Origin: Hymenoscyphus infarciens
Taxonomy: Eukaryota; Ascomycota; Leotiomycetes; Helotiales; Helotiaceae
NCBI GenBank assembly: GCA_001414345.1
Contig: LLCB01000536.1
Coordinates: 1 to 24,266, forward strand
Length of the DNA stretch: 24,266 nucleotides
Reading direction: 5' to 3'
The stretch's first letter is position 1. Every line of letters starts with the position of its first letter. Under the pieces are notes generated by a model. That model made no database searches and had not been told where the DNA came from. It was given only the letters and a program-made list of their open reading frames with translations. This document shows positions 10,131-19,870 of this stretch, in pieces. A program made the translations under genes and the position numbers.

Positions 10131-10756
10131 GGAGTATCTAAAGATTAAATTTTCTCTTCTATCTAAGTCTAGTATATCTTATAAACTTATACTTAAAGAT
10201 AGGTTTAGATATATAGAGGTATATAAAAGTTAGATAAAAGGAAAGTTAATAGTTATAGTACTTACTATATAAGAGGTTTTACTTAAGAATAAGTTATATA
10301 TAAGTATTATTTATTATCTTTAAATACTCTACTAATATATAAGATAAGTTTTTACTAACTAAGTATTATAGAAAGAAAGGCTTTTAAGTAAAATATATTA
10401 AGTAATTACTAATATATTATATAAACTACTCTCTACTAATAAAAGAGGAAAGTATATTAGAAAAGAAGTACTATACTTAAATAATACCTTAATAGTATAT
10501 TATTACCTTACTAATATCTTTCTAAGTAAACCTCTTATTACTAAATACTCTTTATTCTTTAATATTAGAATCCTTAAGCTTAATAATAACTCTAGTCTCT
10601 TTAGAGGTTATTAGAGTACTATTATTATAAGACTTCTTCTTTAGAGTACTATTATTATTATTAAACTAATATTTATACTTTAGTATATTAACTATAGCTT
10701 ATAGATAATTTTAGTTTATTAAAAACAGGGTTATATAATATAGATTACTAACCTTA
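10131..10756 (+). pseudogene. RIP-decayed ORF relic, second segment, with the longest open run seen
   Basis: Frame 1 is low in stops from about 10131. It contains the longest stop-free run I traced, 10402-10611 (70 codons), reading LLSTNKRGKYIRKEVLYLNN and later KPLITKYSLFFNIRILKLNN. A run of 70 codons is expected about once by chance in a window of this length and stop density, so it is supportive but not proof. The change from frame 3 to frame 1 near 10130 could be an indel or an intron. No family recognised, and no ATP-binding or polymerase motif is seen. Confidence 0.4.
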
Positions 10757-11595
10757 TAAGTCTTTTATATTTCCTTAACATCTAGTTTAGCTATATTATA
10801 GAAGCCTTTTAGCTAATAGTATATATTAGCTACTATTTTAAGAGATATACTTAAAATAATAGCTATCTACTACTACTATGCTCTTTCTTATAAGCTTATA
10901 TTAAAGTACGTTCTTATAGCTCTCTACTATAGCTTCTAATTACTTCTTTTCTATCTTAATAGTATATATTAGTATAATAAGAGCCTCCTATTTATATACT
11001 AGGCTTTAGAGTTTAAGAGAGTTTTTGTAGATAGTATTAAACTTATGTTAGGTCTTAATTAGAAATATTATATAAGAGAAAAACTAGATATAAGTATTAC
11101 TCTAAGCTTTAAAAAACTTTAGATTATTAGCTTTATTAGTACCTAGGTCTATTTTAGCTACCTTACTATTATTTATTAGAAGAGCTTCTATTATTACCTT
11201 ATTAATTATAGATATCTTATATAATATAATAACTAACTAGTATAGTTAGTATAGATATAGATTTATAGTTATAGTTACTATTACTTACTTACTTATTAGG
11301 AATATAAGGTAAATCATAGTTAAAACTATAGAATAATATACTAAGGTTTATAATACTCGACTTTATATACTACTACTAAGATATATAGAGTATAAATAAT
11401 CGAGAGGTTATTATTAGTTTAGAAGATAGTAGAAGGTAGAAGGTTAAAGTATTAGAGGATTAGAAGATTAGAGTTAAAAGTTTTAGATAGTAGTTAATAG
11501 TAGAGTAGTAGAGTAGTAGGCTAGTAAGCAAGGTAGTAAGGTAGTAAGAATCTAAAAGTAAATAGTAACCTTTTACTCTCCTACTTTATAATAAT
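10757..11595 (+). pseudogene. RIP-decayed ORF relic, third segment
   Basis: Frame 2 takes over near 10757 and has about 11 TAA/TAG in the first 150 codons. It includes ALEFKRVFVDSIKLMLGLN near 11000-11060, with a surviving ATG (11045) and other retained TG dinucleotides, so this part is slightly less mutated. It continues through Ser/Phe/Ile-rich sequence to a Gln- and Ser-rich end, where a GTA-rich repeat lies at 11486-11550. Together with the two preceding segments it gives about 880 codons of plus-strand relic from 8930. The family is not recognised. The phase changes could equally mean adjacent unrelated insertions. Confidence 0.4.
11486..11550. repeat. GTA/AGT-rich simple repeat tract
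   Basis: Irregular gtagta, agtag and gtaagg units run from about 11486 to 11550 (agtagttaatagtagagta, then gtagtaggctagtaagc). In frame 2 most of the stops f would be former Gln, with Ser-Ser between them, so it may be a decayed poly-Gln/Ser tract. The original repeat unit cannot be defined. Confidence 0.45.
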
Positions 11596-12040
11596 AAGAT
11601 TATATTTATATATTACTATAATAGATAATATATATTTTAAATATTCTCTCTATACTCTTTACTAATATTTTAAAGACTTTATAACTTTCTAAAACTAACT
11701 AGCTAGGGTATAAACAACTCCTTATCTAAGGAACTAAAGATCTAATATAATAAATAAGTAATTATAGCTATTAACTTAATAAAAATAAGTAAGCTAACTA
11801 AATAGTAGATTTAAGCTTAGATTCTAATATTATAAATAATAACTCTTCTAATAATATACTTAATTTTAGATAAAGATAATACTAATATAACTAGTAACTT
11901 TAGTTCTCTAGTTTCTAAAGCTATTTATATACTTTAGCTCTTATATTAATTAAAATATAACTCTTAATAATTCCTCTTCTTAGCTTAATAACTTAAAAAT
12001 AACGCTTAATAATTTTCTCTATCTAACTTAATAAGCTAGC
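11596..12040. other. RIP-decayed sequence, nothing recognisable
   Basis: AT-rich stretch with many stops in the frame I read and no convincing repeat. It contains no RNA gene or intact ORF. It separates the plus-strand relic ending near 11595 from the next low-stop block. Confidence 0.45.
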
Positions 12041-12350
12041 TAACGTTAATTTAATTACTTATATAAGTAGTTAAAGTAGAAGTTATAAAGATAAAGAAAT
12101 TAGTTCTAAAACTACTTTATTAGACTAAGTATTAATTATTATGTTTTAGAGTAATTAATATAGGTATTAAATACCAATTTATAATAGGATTTTTAGCCTA
12201 TTCTAAGTATATTAGAGCTAGGAGATTATATAACTAAAAAATAGAGTTAGATTAAATATTTAAGCTTTATAGATTAGAGATAAGCTTACTATATTAGATT
12301 TTAAGAAAAGCTAGTATTTTTATAGATATATCTTAATTAATATAATAAAT
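12041..12350 (+). pseudogene. Short RIP-decayed coiled-coil-like relic
   Basis: Frame 2 gives about 100 codons. Reading its TAA/TAG as Gln produces a Gln/Leu/Lys-rich, helical-looking sequence with segments FIRLSINYYVLE (12115-12151) and PILSILELGDYITKK (12199-12243). It could be the N-terminal part of the long relic that starts at 12508 in another frame, or a separate fragment. No family recognised. Confidence 0.3.
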
Positions 12351-12439
12351 TAAGTATTATATAATTAATAATTACTATTTTAATATATAAATAATATATA
12401 GTAGAATTATACTTTATAAAGATATAAACTTTAGTTTAC

Positions 12440-12477
12440 TTTTATAAGATATTTTTATAAGATGTTTTTATAAGATA
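12440..12477. repeat. 13-bp tandem repeat, three copies, one keeping TG
   Basis: Three head-to-tail units ttttataagata (12440-12451), tttttataagatg (12452-12464) and tttttataagata (12465-12477). The middle copy ends gatg followed by t and the others gata. This single G/A difference is at a TpG site, the complement of a RIP target. Confidence 0.8.
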
Positions 12478-12507
12478 TTATACTTTTAATAAAGTATTAC
12501 TTTATTC

Positions 12508-15190
12508 CTTACTAGGATAAATATTCTTAATACTTATAACTTATACTTAAGTAACTAATTATTATTAAAGGAATAGGTAGTAATCTAGATTTCTTATATC
12601 TACTTTAAACACTTTAACTTAACTCGACTATTTAACTACCTTCTCTTCTTAATAAACTACTTAAGTAAGTCTAATTTATATTATATACCTCTATAGCATG
12701 TTATACGTTCTAAAGTATTAAAGTATTTTAGAGGTAGTAGTATTAAGTATATATATACTTAGACTATATATTATACTAGAGAGGAGAAAAGAAGTCGATT
12801 TATCTACTATCTCTTATTTCTATCTAATATTCTTTTATTCTATTTCTATATTATTTAAGAATAGAACTTAGCTATTAGTAATTATATACTTTTAAATATT
12901 TAGTACTAGAAACTCTTATTATAAATAGTAATAGAAATTAAAATAGAGGTATTAGAAACTAGTATAGTAAGCTAGTATAGTAAAACTAAAAGAAGGAAAT
13001 AATACATAAACTATATATCTCTCTCTATTAACTAGGAAGAAAAGAGTAAGAGTAAGAAGTATAAGTAATAGAAAGTAAATAATCTATACTATATATATAA
13101 GGAAATCTAGATTTAAAAAGAGATTAGAAGTAGTATTTTAATAAGTTACTCTCTTATTTATAATAAATGATAAATCTCCTCTAGTAACTAGCTATATTTC
13201 TCTATTTATAATAAATAGTTAAGATTCTCTAAATATAAGCTCTATCTACTACAAAAACAATTCTACTTTAGTAAAAAGCTATACTCTTTTATATACTATA
13301 AAAAGATTTATATCTCTCTACTTACTATAAAAATAATAAAACTACTAGTTATACTCTAAATACTTAATCACTTTAATTATAAATACTTATATTTAAACTC
13401 TACTCTACTTAGCTAGCTACTCTCTATATATAATTTTAATTACTATTTTATAGTAAATAGCCTTTTTAAAATGTTTTAGTTCTTATAAATTAAAATAACC
13501 TATCTTCTTAGCTTCTAGGTATAAGAGAGAGTACTTAAGCTTAACTAGATCTTTAGTATATAAATATTATATATACTTAGAGGTTATAATTATATAGTAA
13601 AATAAAACCTAAGTACTAGTAAGCTAAGTTAGATATATACTAGTAGTAGTTAGAGAACTCTTAAAATTCTATAAAAGGATACTTACTATTTTATTTCTAT
13701 AAATAATTTAGGATTTATTAAGTCTATATAGTATAGTATAGATCTTAAGCCTTTAACTAGAAACTATACTTTAGTACTAATATTATAAACTAGTACTATT
13801 TTTCTAGCTTTATTTTATTTTAAAGTTATAAAACCTGCCTTTATCTTATTACTATTAACACTATTCTTAGTATTAAATATAAACTCTTAAGTAGTAAGGT
13901 CTTATATTACCTAATAAGGGCCTTTATTATTTATAGTTATAAGATTAATATTCCTAATCTATATATAGTAAGTTATTATTTTAGACTAGAATTAGAGTTT
14001 ATAGTATAGATTAAAATATTCTAAAAGAGTAAGGTTAGTAAATAGTATCTTCTAACCTAATAATAGAGACTATATAACTAGCTCTCTTTTCTTCTAGTTA
14101 AAGGCTTCTTATAAGTTAAAACTTATAATTAAGTTAGTTATTAATACTTTATATATACTAGTTTTATTACCTTCTTTAGTAGAAATATCTAAGTTTTATT
14201 ATTAGAAGGTAGAGGGGTTTATCTATTATTATTAGTAAGAACAAGTTCTCTTAGCTACTGTATTTTCCTTTAATATATCTTCTTTCTATTTATAGTTTAA
14301 AGCCTTCTTCTTTTTAGAGTTAATAGGAAATTCTAAAAGTCCTCTTTATTTTTCGACTTTAGTAGAAGCTTATATAAGTAGTTTTAAGATTACTTAATAC
14401 TTCTTAAAGTCTTTAGTAAAAGCTTTTTAGAGTTTAACTTTATTCTACTCTATATTAAAAAGATTAGCTAAATACTTTTTAATCTCTAGGTTCTTCTAAA
14501 GCTTATTAACTTTAGTAAAAGAGAGGTAAGAACCGGGTTTTATAGAATTAGTATTCTAGTTCTCTCTAAGGATTATATAGAAAAGTTAGACCTCTTTTTT
14601 TATTAACTTACTATTATTAATATTAATATTAATTTTTTTAGAACCTTCTAATACCTAGGTATACTTATTACTATATTAGTTTTTAAAGTTCTATAGATTA
14701 GTTAGTAAAGGTATTTTAATTCTTTAAAAATATATTAGATATTAAGAACAAGCTTAGTACCTTATAGATTACTTACTAGTTATAAAAGCTATATAGTTTC
14801 AAATTATAATTAAGCTATAGATTTAAAAGTAATATTATACTACTAGTATAAGGAAGTCTAAACTAAGCGTAGAGTTATATAGGTTATTAGGAGATAAGAT
14901 AGTAAAATATAGTAGCGATTTTAGAGAGGATAGCTTATAAGTTAGAGTATTATAAATATAGTAGCAATTTCAGAGAGAACAGCTTTTAAAGTAAGTTAAG
15001 GTATTATAAGAAGAGAATAGTTAAGCTTACTAAGATAGCGATTTTAAAGGTCTTATAAATAGTATTAGTTTATAAAATGTTTAATAGTATTATCTATATA
15101 ATATAATAGCATATTATTAAGAAGGTAAGAGAAGACGTTTAAGCCTATTATAGCCGGCTTTAAGAAGTTAGATATAGACTACTAAAAGAA
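12508..15190 (+). pseudogene. Large RIP-decayed ORF relic, about 890 codons in one frame
   Basis: Frame 1 can be followed from about 12508 to 15190 with no frame change. In 12781-14835 I count about 60 TAA/TAG in 685 codons (1 in 11). From 13171 to 14055 it has about 25 against 36 in frame 2. From 13171 to 13620 it has 13 against about 24 in frame 3, though frame 2 is equal there (12). The early part is basic (TREEKRSRFIYYLLFLSNIL near 12770-12830), then Lys/Ser-rich near 13040. A long Leu/Ile/Phe-rich middle follows, then FSTLVEAYISSFKIT near 14350-14400. The end, near 14870-15130, is charged and Gln-rich (KLSVELYRLLGDKIVKYSSD, EGKRRRLSLL). No catalytic motif is recognised. The end overlaps the 49/74-bp repeats. 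Confidence 0.45.
14905..15050 (+). repeat. Three-copy degenerate repeat showing copy-specific RIP
   Basis: The core tagcgatttt at 14913 recurs as tagcaatttc at 14962 and tagcgatttt at 15036, with offsets of 49 and 74 bp. Copy 1 reads gattttagagaggatagc where copy 2 reads aatttcagagagaacagc. Copy 1 has lost both CA sites (tca to tta, aca to ata), while copy 2 keeps them but has G-to-A changes at cga and agga. The first and third copies are in the same reading frame. The second is one base out of phase with the first. Confidence 0.75.
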
Positions 15191-15375
15191 AGGTAAGAGA
15201 AGGTAAGAGAAGATAAATATATTATTACTAGTATTAATTAAGAAAATAGAGTATAGAGTATTAAAAGAAAGGTAATAGAAAACTATGCTTTTATTCCTAG
15301 TATTAATTATATTAATTAAAAAGGTAAGATATATACTATAGTTTACTAAGAGAAAGGTAAGGGAAAACTCTATAC
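15119..15375 (+). repeat. Degenerate tandem repeat of about 65-85 bp, three to four copies
   Basis: The motif agaaaggtaagagaa or a close variant occurs near 15119, 15184, 15263 and 15348, with offsets of 65, 79 and 85 bp. In copies 2 and 3 (15184, 15263) it is followed by sequence ending in a related stretch (ctagtattaatta). In frame 3 this gives repeated segments of about 26-28 residues, for example NILLLVLIKKIEYRVLKER. The array straddles the frame change between two large relics. Confidence 0.7.
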
Positions 15376-16090
15376 TATTAATTACGTTAATCGAAGAGGT
15401 GATTTTTAGTAGGAATAATAAGTAATTTATATAGTATATTTATAATAAGTAATATAGACTTAAGAGAAGTTATTTCTAAGATATCTTATAAGATATAAAG
15501 GTTAAGAGAAATTTTTAATAAAAGTAAGAAGTAAATAGATCTATCTTTATAGTTAAGAGTCGTCTACTATATAAGGTACCTATATATATAATATAACTAA
15601 AAAGTAACGACGAAGTAAAATTATTCCTAGGTTAATACTCTATAGGTTAAATTACTAGTAGAGAATACGTAAAACTATAAAATATTTAGTTTAATCTAAC
15701 TTAAAAACTCTTAATACTTAAAGAGATAGAAATAGTCCTTCTATTATTACTCTCTACTACTATTAAAGCTTAGATACTATAGTACTCTAAAGACTAGGCT
15801 ACTAATATAGAATACTTTAACTATAATACTAACTACTAAGGTTTAAAGCTAGGATATTCTTAAAGACTTCTCTCTATATATATATATATTATATAAAAAT
15901 ATCCTATTAAAGAGAATAAGAGTAGAGTAAAGAAGTTTAAGAAATTATTAGTATAATATAAGTATAATTAAATATATATAATTATATTAAGATAATTCTT
16001 TATTCTCTTTCCTTTATTAAAAATCTTATCTACTAACTTAAGTAAATAGTATTTTAAAGACTTAGTATAACTAAAGAAATACTTAAAAAC
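15160..16090 (+). pseudogene. RIP-decayed ORF relic following the 12.5-15.2 kb block, frame 3
   Basis: Frame 3 reads coherently from the repeat array at 15160 to about 16090. Segments include RKVRENSILLITLIEEVIFS near 15350-15410, SNDEVKLFLG at 15603-15632, and YPIKENKSRVKKFKKLL near 15904-15955. The NDEV segment recalls the NDEI box of Helitron Rep/helicase proteins, but the downstream RYI...WRIF pattern is absent and I do not assign it. The change from frame 1 to frame 3 near 15170 falls inside the tandem array, so a repeat-unit indel could explain it and the two blocks may once have been one ORF. Confidence 0.4.
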
Positions 16091-16133
16091 TAGATACTCG
16101 AAGGCTAGATACTCGAATCCGACTCTAGCGTCG
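16090..16133. repeat. CpG-rich patch with a 13-bp direct repeat
   Basis: The 13-mer ctagatactcgaa occurs at 16090-16102 and 16105-16117. Five CpG dinucleotides lie within 35 bp (16099, 16114, 16120, 16129, 16132), an extreme density for this window. A short inverted repeat cgac (16120-16123) / gtcg (16130-16133) flanks tctagc. The patch marks the point where the preferred frame changes from 3 to 2, and in frame 2 it encodes ILEG*ILESDSSVE. Confidence 0.75.
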
Positions 16134-17830
16134 AGACTTATAAAGAAATAATAATTTTAATATATATACTCTACTTTAGTAATCTAGCTAAGATATTTCT
16201 AGGAATTCTTAATTCTAAGAAGTATAAAAAGCTATAGTATTTAAAGTAAGGTAAATATAAAATAAAATAAGATATTAAATAATACTAAAAAGACTTAGAA
16301 AGTAGAGATAAACATATAACTAAGGAATTACTATATAACTAAGTAAATATAATAGGACTAAATAAATATAATAGGACTAAATAAACTAGATAGGATAGTA
16401 GGATACCTCTAACCTAGTAAAAGAGAATAGTAACTATAGTATAGCCTTAAGTAAAGTATACCTATACTAGCTTTTTAAAGGCAGTATTAAGAGATATTAA
16501 AGCTATAGTATATAGAATACTCTATACTACTAAATAATATTAGAAGAAGTAATCTATCTTTACTTAGAGAAGAGAGCGTTCTATTCTTTATATTAGAAGA
16601 GCTACTAGCTTCTTTATACTTCTATTATTAGTTTTATATTTACTAAGACCTTGTACTTCTTATACTAAGGTATATAGCTATAGCTAGAGGAACTAGTTAG
16701 AACGCTAGTATACTTATACCTCGACTAACAATAGCCTCTACCTAGTATAACTACTAACTTACTTACTAATATATCTAATATAATATAACTATATAATATT
16801 TCTAGTATACTCTTATAAGATATGTATTTATTACTCTTTAGTAACTAAGATAACTAAATCGTTAGTAGGTAAAATAATATAGCTACTAGTAAGTAGATTA
16901 ATTAAGTCTATTCTATTTATATACCTTCTTTAAAGTCTATATACTTACTCTATTAAATAGAAGACTAAATATTTAGAAAAACTCTTATAGAGCTTATCTA
17001 CTACTAGTAACTATAATAGTAATAAAGAGTAGGTTAGTATAAGTAATATACTCTATTACGTATATCTAAAGAGTGTTAAGTATACTATATACCTAGTATA
17101 GAACCTTAAGAATATAAGGTCGCAGGATAGAGCGCTTATAGTATTATTTATAGTTATAATAGAATATAGGTTTAAAAGGTTTATCTCTTCTTAAAATTTG
17201 TTTTTTATTTACTAAATTCTACCTATTTTTAGTAAACTACTAGCTTTTTAATATAAATACTATCCTATTATAGAACTTCGTCTACTCTTAGTATTTTATA
17301 ATCTAAAGTTATTAGTTCTATATTCCTAGGCTTATATCAACGAAATCTATTACTCTAAACTTTAAAGAGAATTCTATACTAAGTAGAAAAGATCTTTTTA
17401 ATTTATAGTATATAAAATAGAATATTTTAATAGCCTCTCTTTTAATCCTTTATATACTACTATTCTAATTACTATAAGCTAAAAAATAAAGAATATATTC
17501 TATAGTAAACTTAAACTTATAATATAAAAGATATAGACTCTTAGCTATACTTATATTTTCTTATTATTTTACTAATATAGTAGATCTCTCTTTTTATTCT
17601 AAGATACTTAACTAGTCTACTTAGTATAGAAACTATTTAGAAGGTTTATATAGTATATATTAGAATAGAATATCTATTAAAATTTAATTAGCTAACCTTT
17701 TCTTATAACACTATACTTAATATCCTTAAATAAACTATAGTCTTAAATAAGCTAGGAATTTTATTCTAATTCTCTTAATAAGCTTCTAGAATTATATAAC
17801 CTTTTCCTTTAACTCTAGAGAGTAATATAT
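16091..17830 (+). pseudogene. Large RIP-decayed ORF relic, about 580 codons in frame 2
   Basis: Frame 2 is followed without a shift for about 1.7 kb. The first 42 codons after the last early stop (16109-16234) are stop-free, while the other two plus frames have many stops there, which is good local support. Segments include ESDSSVETYKEI, RRERSILYIRRATSFFILLL near 16570-16630, VTKITKSLVGKII near 16845-16885, SQDRALIVLFIVIIEYRFKR near 17119-17182, and FNSLSFNPLYTTILITIS near 17430. The mix of charged and hydrophobic segments looks like a normal globular protein. No motif of a known family is visible. It ends at the hairpin array, although an ambiguous low-stop frame continues to about 19100. 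Confidence 0.5.
16344..16381. repeat. Perfect 19-bp tandem duplication
   Basis: Two identical copies of taaatataataggactaaa occupy 16344-16362 and 16363-16381. A degenerate partial unit (taaactagataggat) follows at 16382. Because 19 is not a multiple of three, one copy would have shifted the frame if it arose after the ORF. The relic frame nevertheless seems the same on both sides, possibly restored by the partial unit. Confidence 0.85.
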
Positions 17831-17932
17831 AACTAATATCTTCCTCTCTAAGTTTTTTAGAGAGTAGTATAAAAACGTCTCCTCTAAGTAATTTAGAGAC
17901 TAGTATATACCTATCTTCTCTAAGTTTAGAGA
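17813..17932. repeat. Array of four small hairpins, about 36-bp spacing
   Basis: Inverted repeats recur at 17813-17820 (ctctagag), 17844-17864 (ctctctaa, 5-nt loop, ttagagag), 17882-17898 (ctctaa, loop, ttagag) and 17917-17932 (tctctaa, short loop, ttagaga). Centres are 35-37 bp apart, and the spacers share agtagtatata or close variants, so this is a degenerate tandem repeat of about 36 bp (12 codons). In frame 2 the stops fall in a regular pattern that would suit a former Trp/Gln-containing 12-residue repeat. The hairpins may be a by-product of that sequence. Confidence 0.75.
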
Positions 17933-17939
17933 GTAGTAT

Positions 17940-19099
17940 ATAACTAATACTAGCCTCTAAAGTCGAATTCTTTAAATTAGAAAAGTAAAGATATTATAGT
18001 AAAGTATAAGAGTATTAATAAAAAGCTACTTAAGAAGTAGATTACTTATAAATAATAGTAAGATAAGTATACTTAGAGGTTATAATATATAGAATATAGT
18101 ATAGGTTTAGAGATTTATAGAATTAGCTATTAGTTATTTTCTAAGTTATTATTAGTATTAGTAGAGAGAGTTATAGAGTTTAAGAGGATTTTTCTTAAAG
18201 TATAGTTAGTATTTAAGAGGACTATAGATTTTAGAAGTTTTTGTTTTTTAAGGTATTACTATAGTATATAAGAGAGGTAGAGTATAGATAGAAGAAAAAA
18301 ATAATAAATTAAAGAAGCTATATATATATTTAGTCTTTTATAGAACTCTTTTAAGTAAGTTTCTTACTCTTATTATCTTTAGTAGTAGAATACGTATTTT
18401 TTAAGTCTTTAGTATAATTCTTTAGTTATTTCTTATTTATATTATCCTTAGAAGAATCTAAATTATATATATCTTATTATAAAAACTATATTAACTAAAC
18501 TAGGTATATCTTAAAAAGTAAATATATTTTATTAATTATTACTAGAAATGAATTAGTATATATACTAGATATAAGAATAATATATACTCTAAAGCTTCTA
18601 CTTATAAAATATATCTTTAAAGTCCTCTCTATATTTTAATAATAACTCTACTATAAGAAGCCTCTCTATAATATTTATCTTCTATAAATGTTTCTCTTAT
18701 TTAATTATAAAGGTAGAGTAAGAGATAAATAAAGTATTAAGAGTATTAGAAGTCTATTAACTAATACGCTTTTACTTAACTTTTAAAATTCTAATTTCTT
18801 CTATCGCTCTATTATAATACTATATAGTATCGATTCTAAATAGAATTTAAACATTGTTAAAAAACCTAATTAATTTCCTAATATTATTATCTCTCTTAGA
18901 AAGGCATAGGCGAGTACTTATAGTAACTTTATATAACTATATCTAATAATTTAACTCTTTCTCTAAGGTAGCTAGACTAAACGCTTAAAGTAAAACTAGC
19001 TTAAGATTTCGTTCTCTCTTACTCTCTAGTAATTCTTTCTATAACTTTATAATAGTCTAGCTCTTTTTAAGTAATAGAGAGAGATATTAAAATAAGGCT
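17940..19099 (+). pseudogene. RIP-decayed region with competing low-stop frames
   Basis: Frame 2 of the preceding relic can be continued here. It gives plausible segments such as LLLVLVERVIEFKRIFLKV near 18150 and LLSLLERHRRVLIVTLYNYI near 18890-18950. In 18700-19000, however, frame 1 is just as open (about 5 against 4-6 stops) and reads more like soluble protein (NIVKKPN, ISLRKA). The third frame has about 17 stops in the same stretch. Coding origin on the plus strand is therefore likely, but the frame is undecided. No family recognised. Confidence 0.35.
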
Positions 19100-19870
19100 C
19101 TTATATAAAGCTAGAACTTCTTAGTTCCTCTTATATTAATATAATTATAAATATTCTAGACTTTCTAGACTCGCTAAGTAGTAAGCTTATAAAAATCTTA
19201 AATAGCTGTCTTAATCTAATAACAAGTTTAAAACTTATTATACTATAAACGATTTATACTTTTTAGAAGCTAATTACTACGTTATTACCTAGTTCTTTAG
19301 AATTTATTATCTAATGAATTCTATATATTCTAAAGTAACTTAGCTATAGAGCGTTTACTAGATATATATTAAAAAATAAGCTTCTTAGGAAATTCTACTA
19401 GACTCTTTAAGACTTCTTTAATTTTATCTTAAAGCCTAATCTTACTAATACGTTTAAACTCTAATTAGCATTTCTCTTTATAGACTAGAAGTCTATTAAG
19501 CTTATAAAACAGCCTTTAATCCTTTACTTTTAACTTAGCCTTATGCTTCTTACTAAACCACTACTACTAGATATCTTAATAAAGACTAAGTATAGTATTA
19601 ATACTCTCTTAAGTACTTATAAAGTAACGACGAATTAAGTACTCTTTAGTCTATAGAATAAGCTTATTTGATTTAAGAAGAAGTGCTTAGGTTCTTTAGT
19701 ATCTTTTATTAAGAAAAAAACCTAGTTTCTCTTACTATTATAAACTAATATATTTTATTTATATATTAAGAACCGCTTCTTATAATAAAGCAGATAATAT
19801 ATAGTATATTAAGATAAGGTAGCTCTTAGTAGACTAATCCCTTTTAACTCTCTTACTATCTTTAAGACTA
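19100..19870 (+). pseudogene. RIP-decayed ORF relic, slightly less mutated
   Basis: Frame 1 has about 13 stops in 167 codons from 19100 to 19600, against about 25 for frame 2, so it is preferred. It reads YINIIINILDFLDSLSSKLI near 19135-19190, then NSCLNLITSLKLII, KPNLTNTFKL, KTKYSINTLLSTYKVTTN near 19585-19638 and KKKCLGSLVSFIKKK near 19674-19720. Several CA and TG sites survive between 19440 and 19700, as do Cys codons, so this segment is a little less saturated than average. No family recognised. A 14-bp word here is shared with the relic at 15.6 kb. Confidence 0.4.

Noticed and set aside
10402..10611. A functional 70-codon ORF
   Set aside because: It has no start codon, and a run of this length is expected about once by chance at this stop density. 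It reads as part of a longer interrupted frame, so it is a relic at most.
15603..15640. Helitron Rep/helicase NDEI box
   Set aside because: SNDEVKLFLG matches only the first few residues. The expected RYI and WRIF-type residues do not follow at the right spacing, even allowing Trp and His codons to be mutated.
17813..17932. CRISPR array
   Set aside because: The period of about 36 bp with palindromic units is superficially similar. However, there are no distinct spacers, the units are degenerate, and the host is a fungus.
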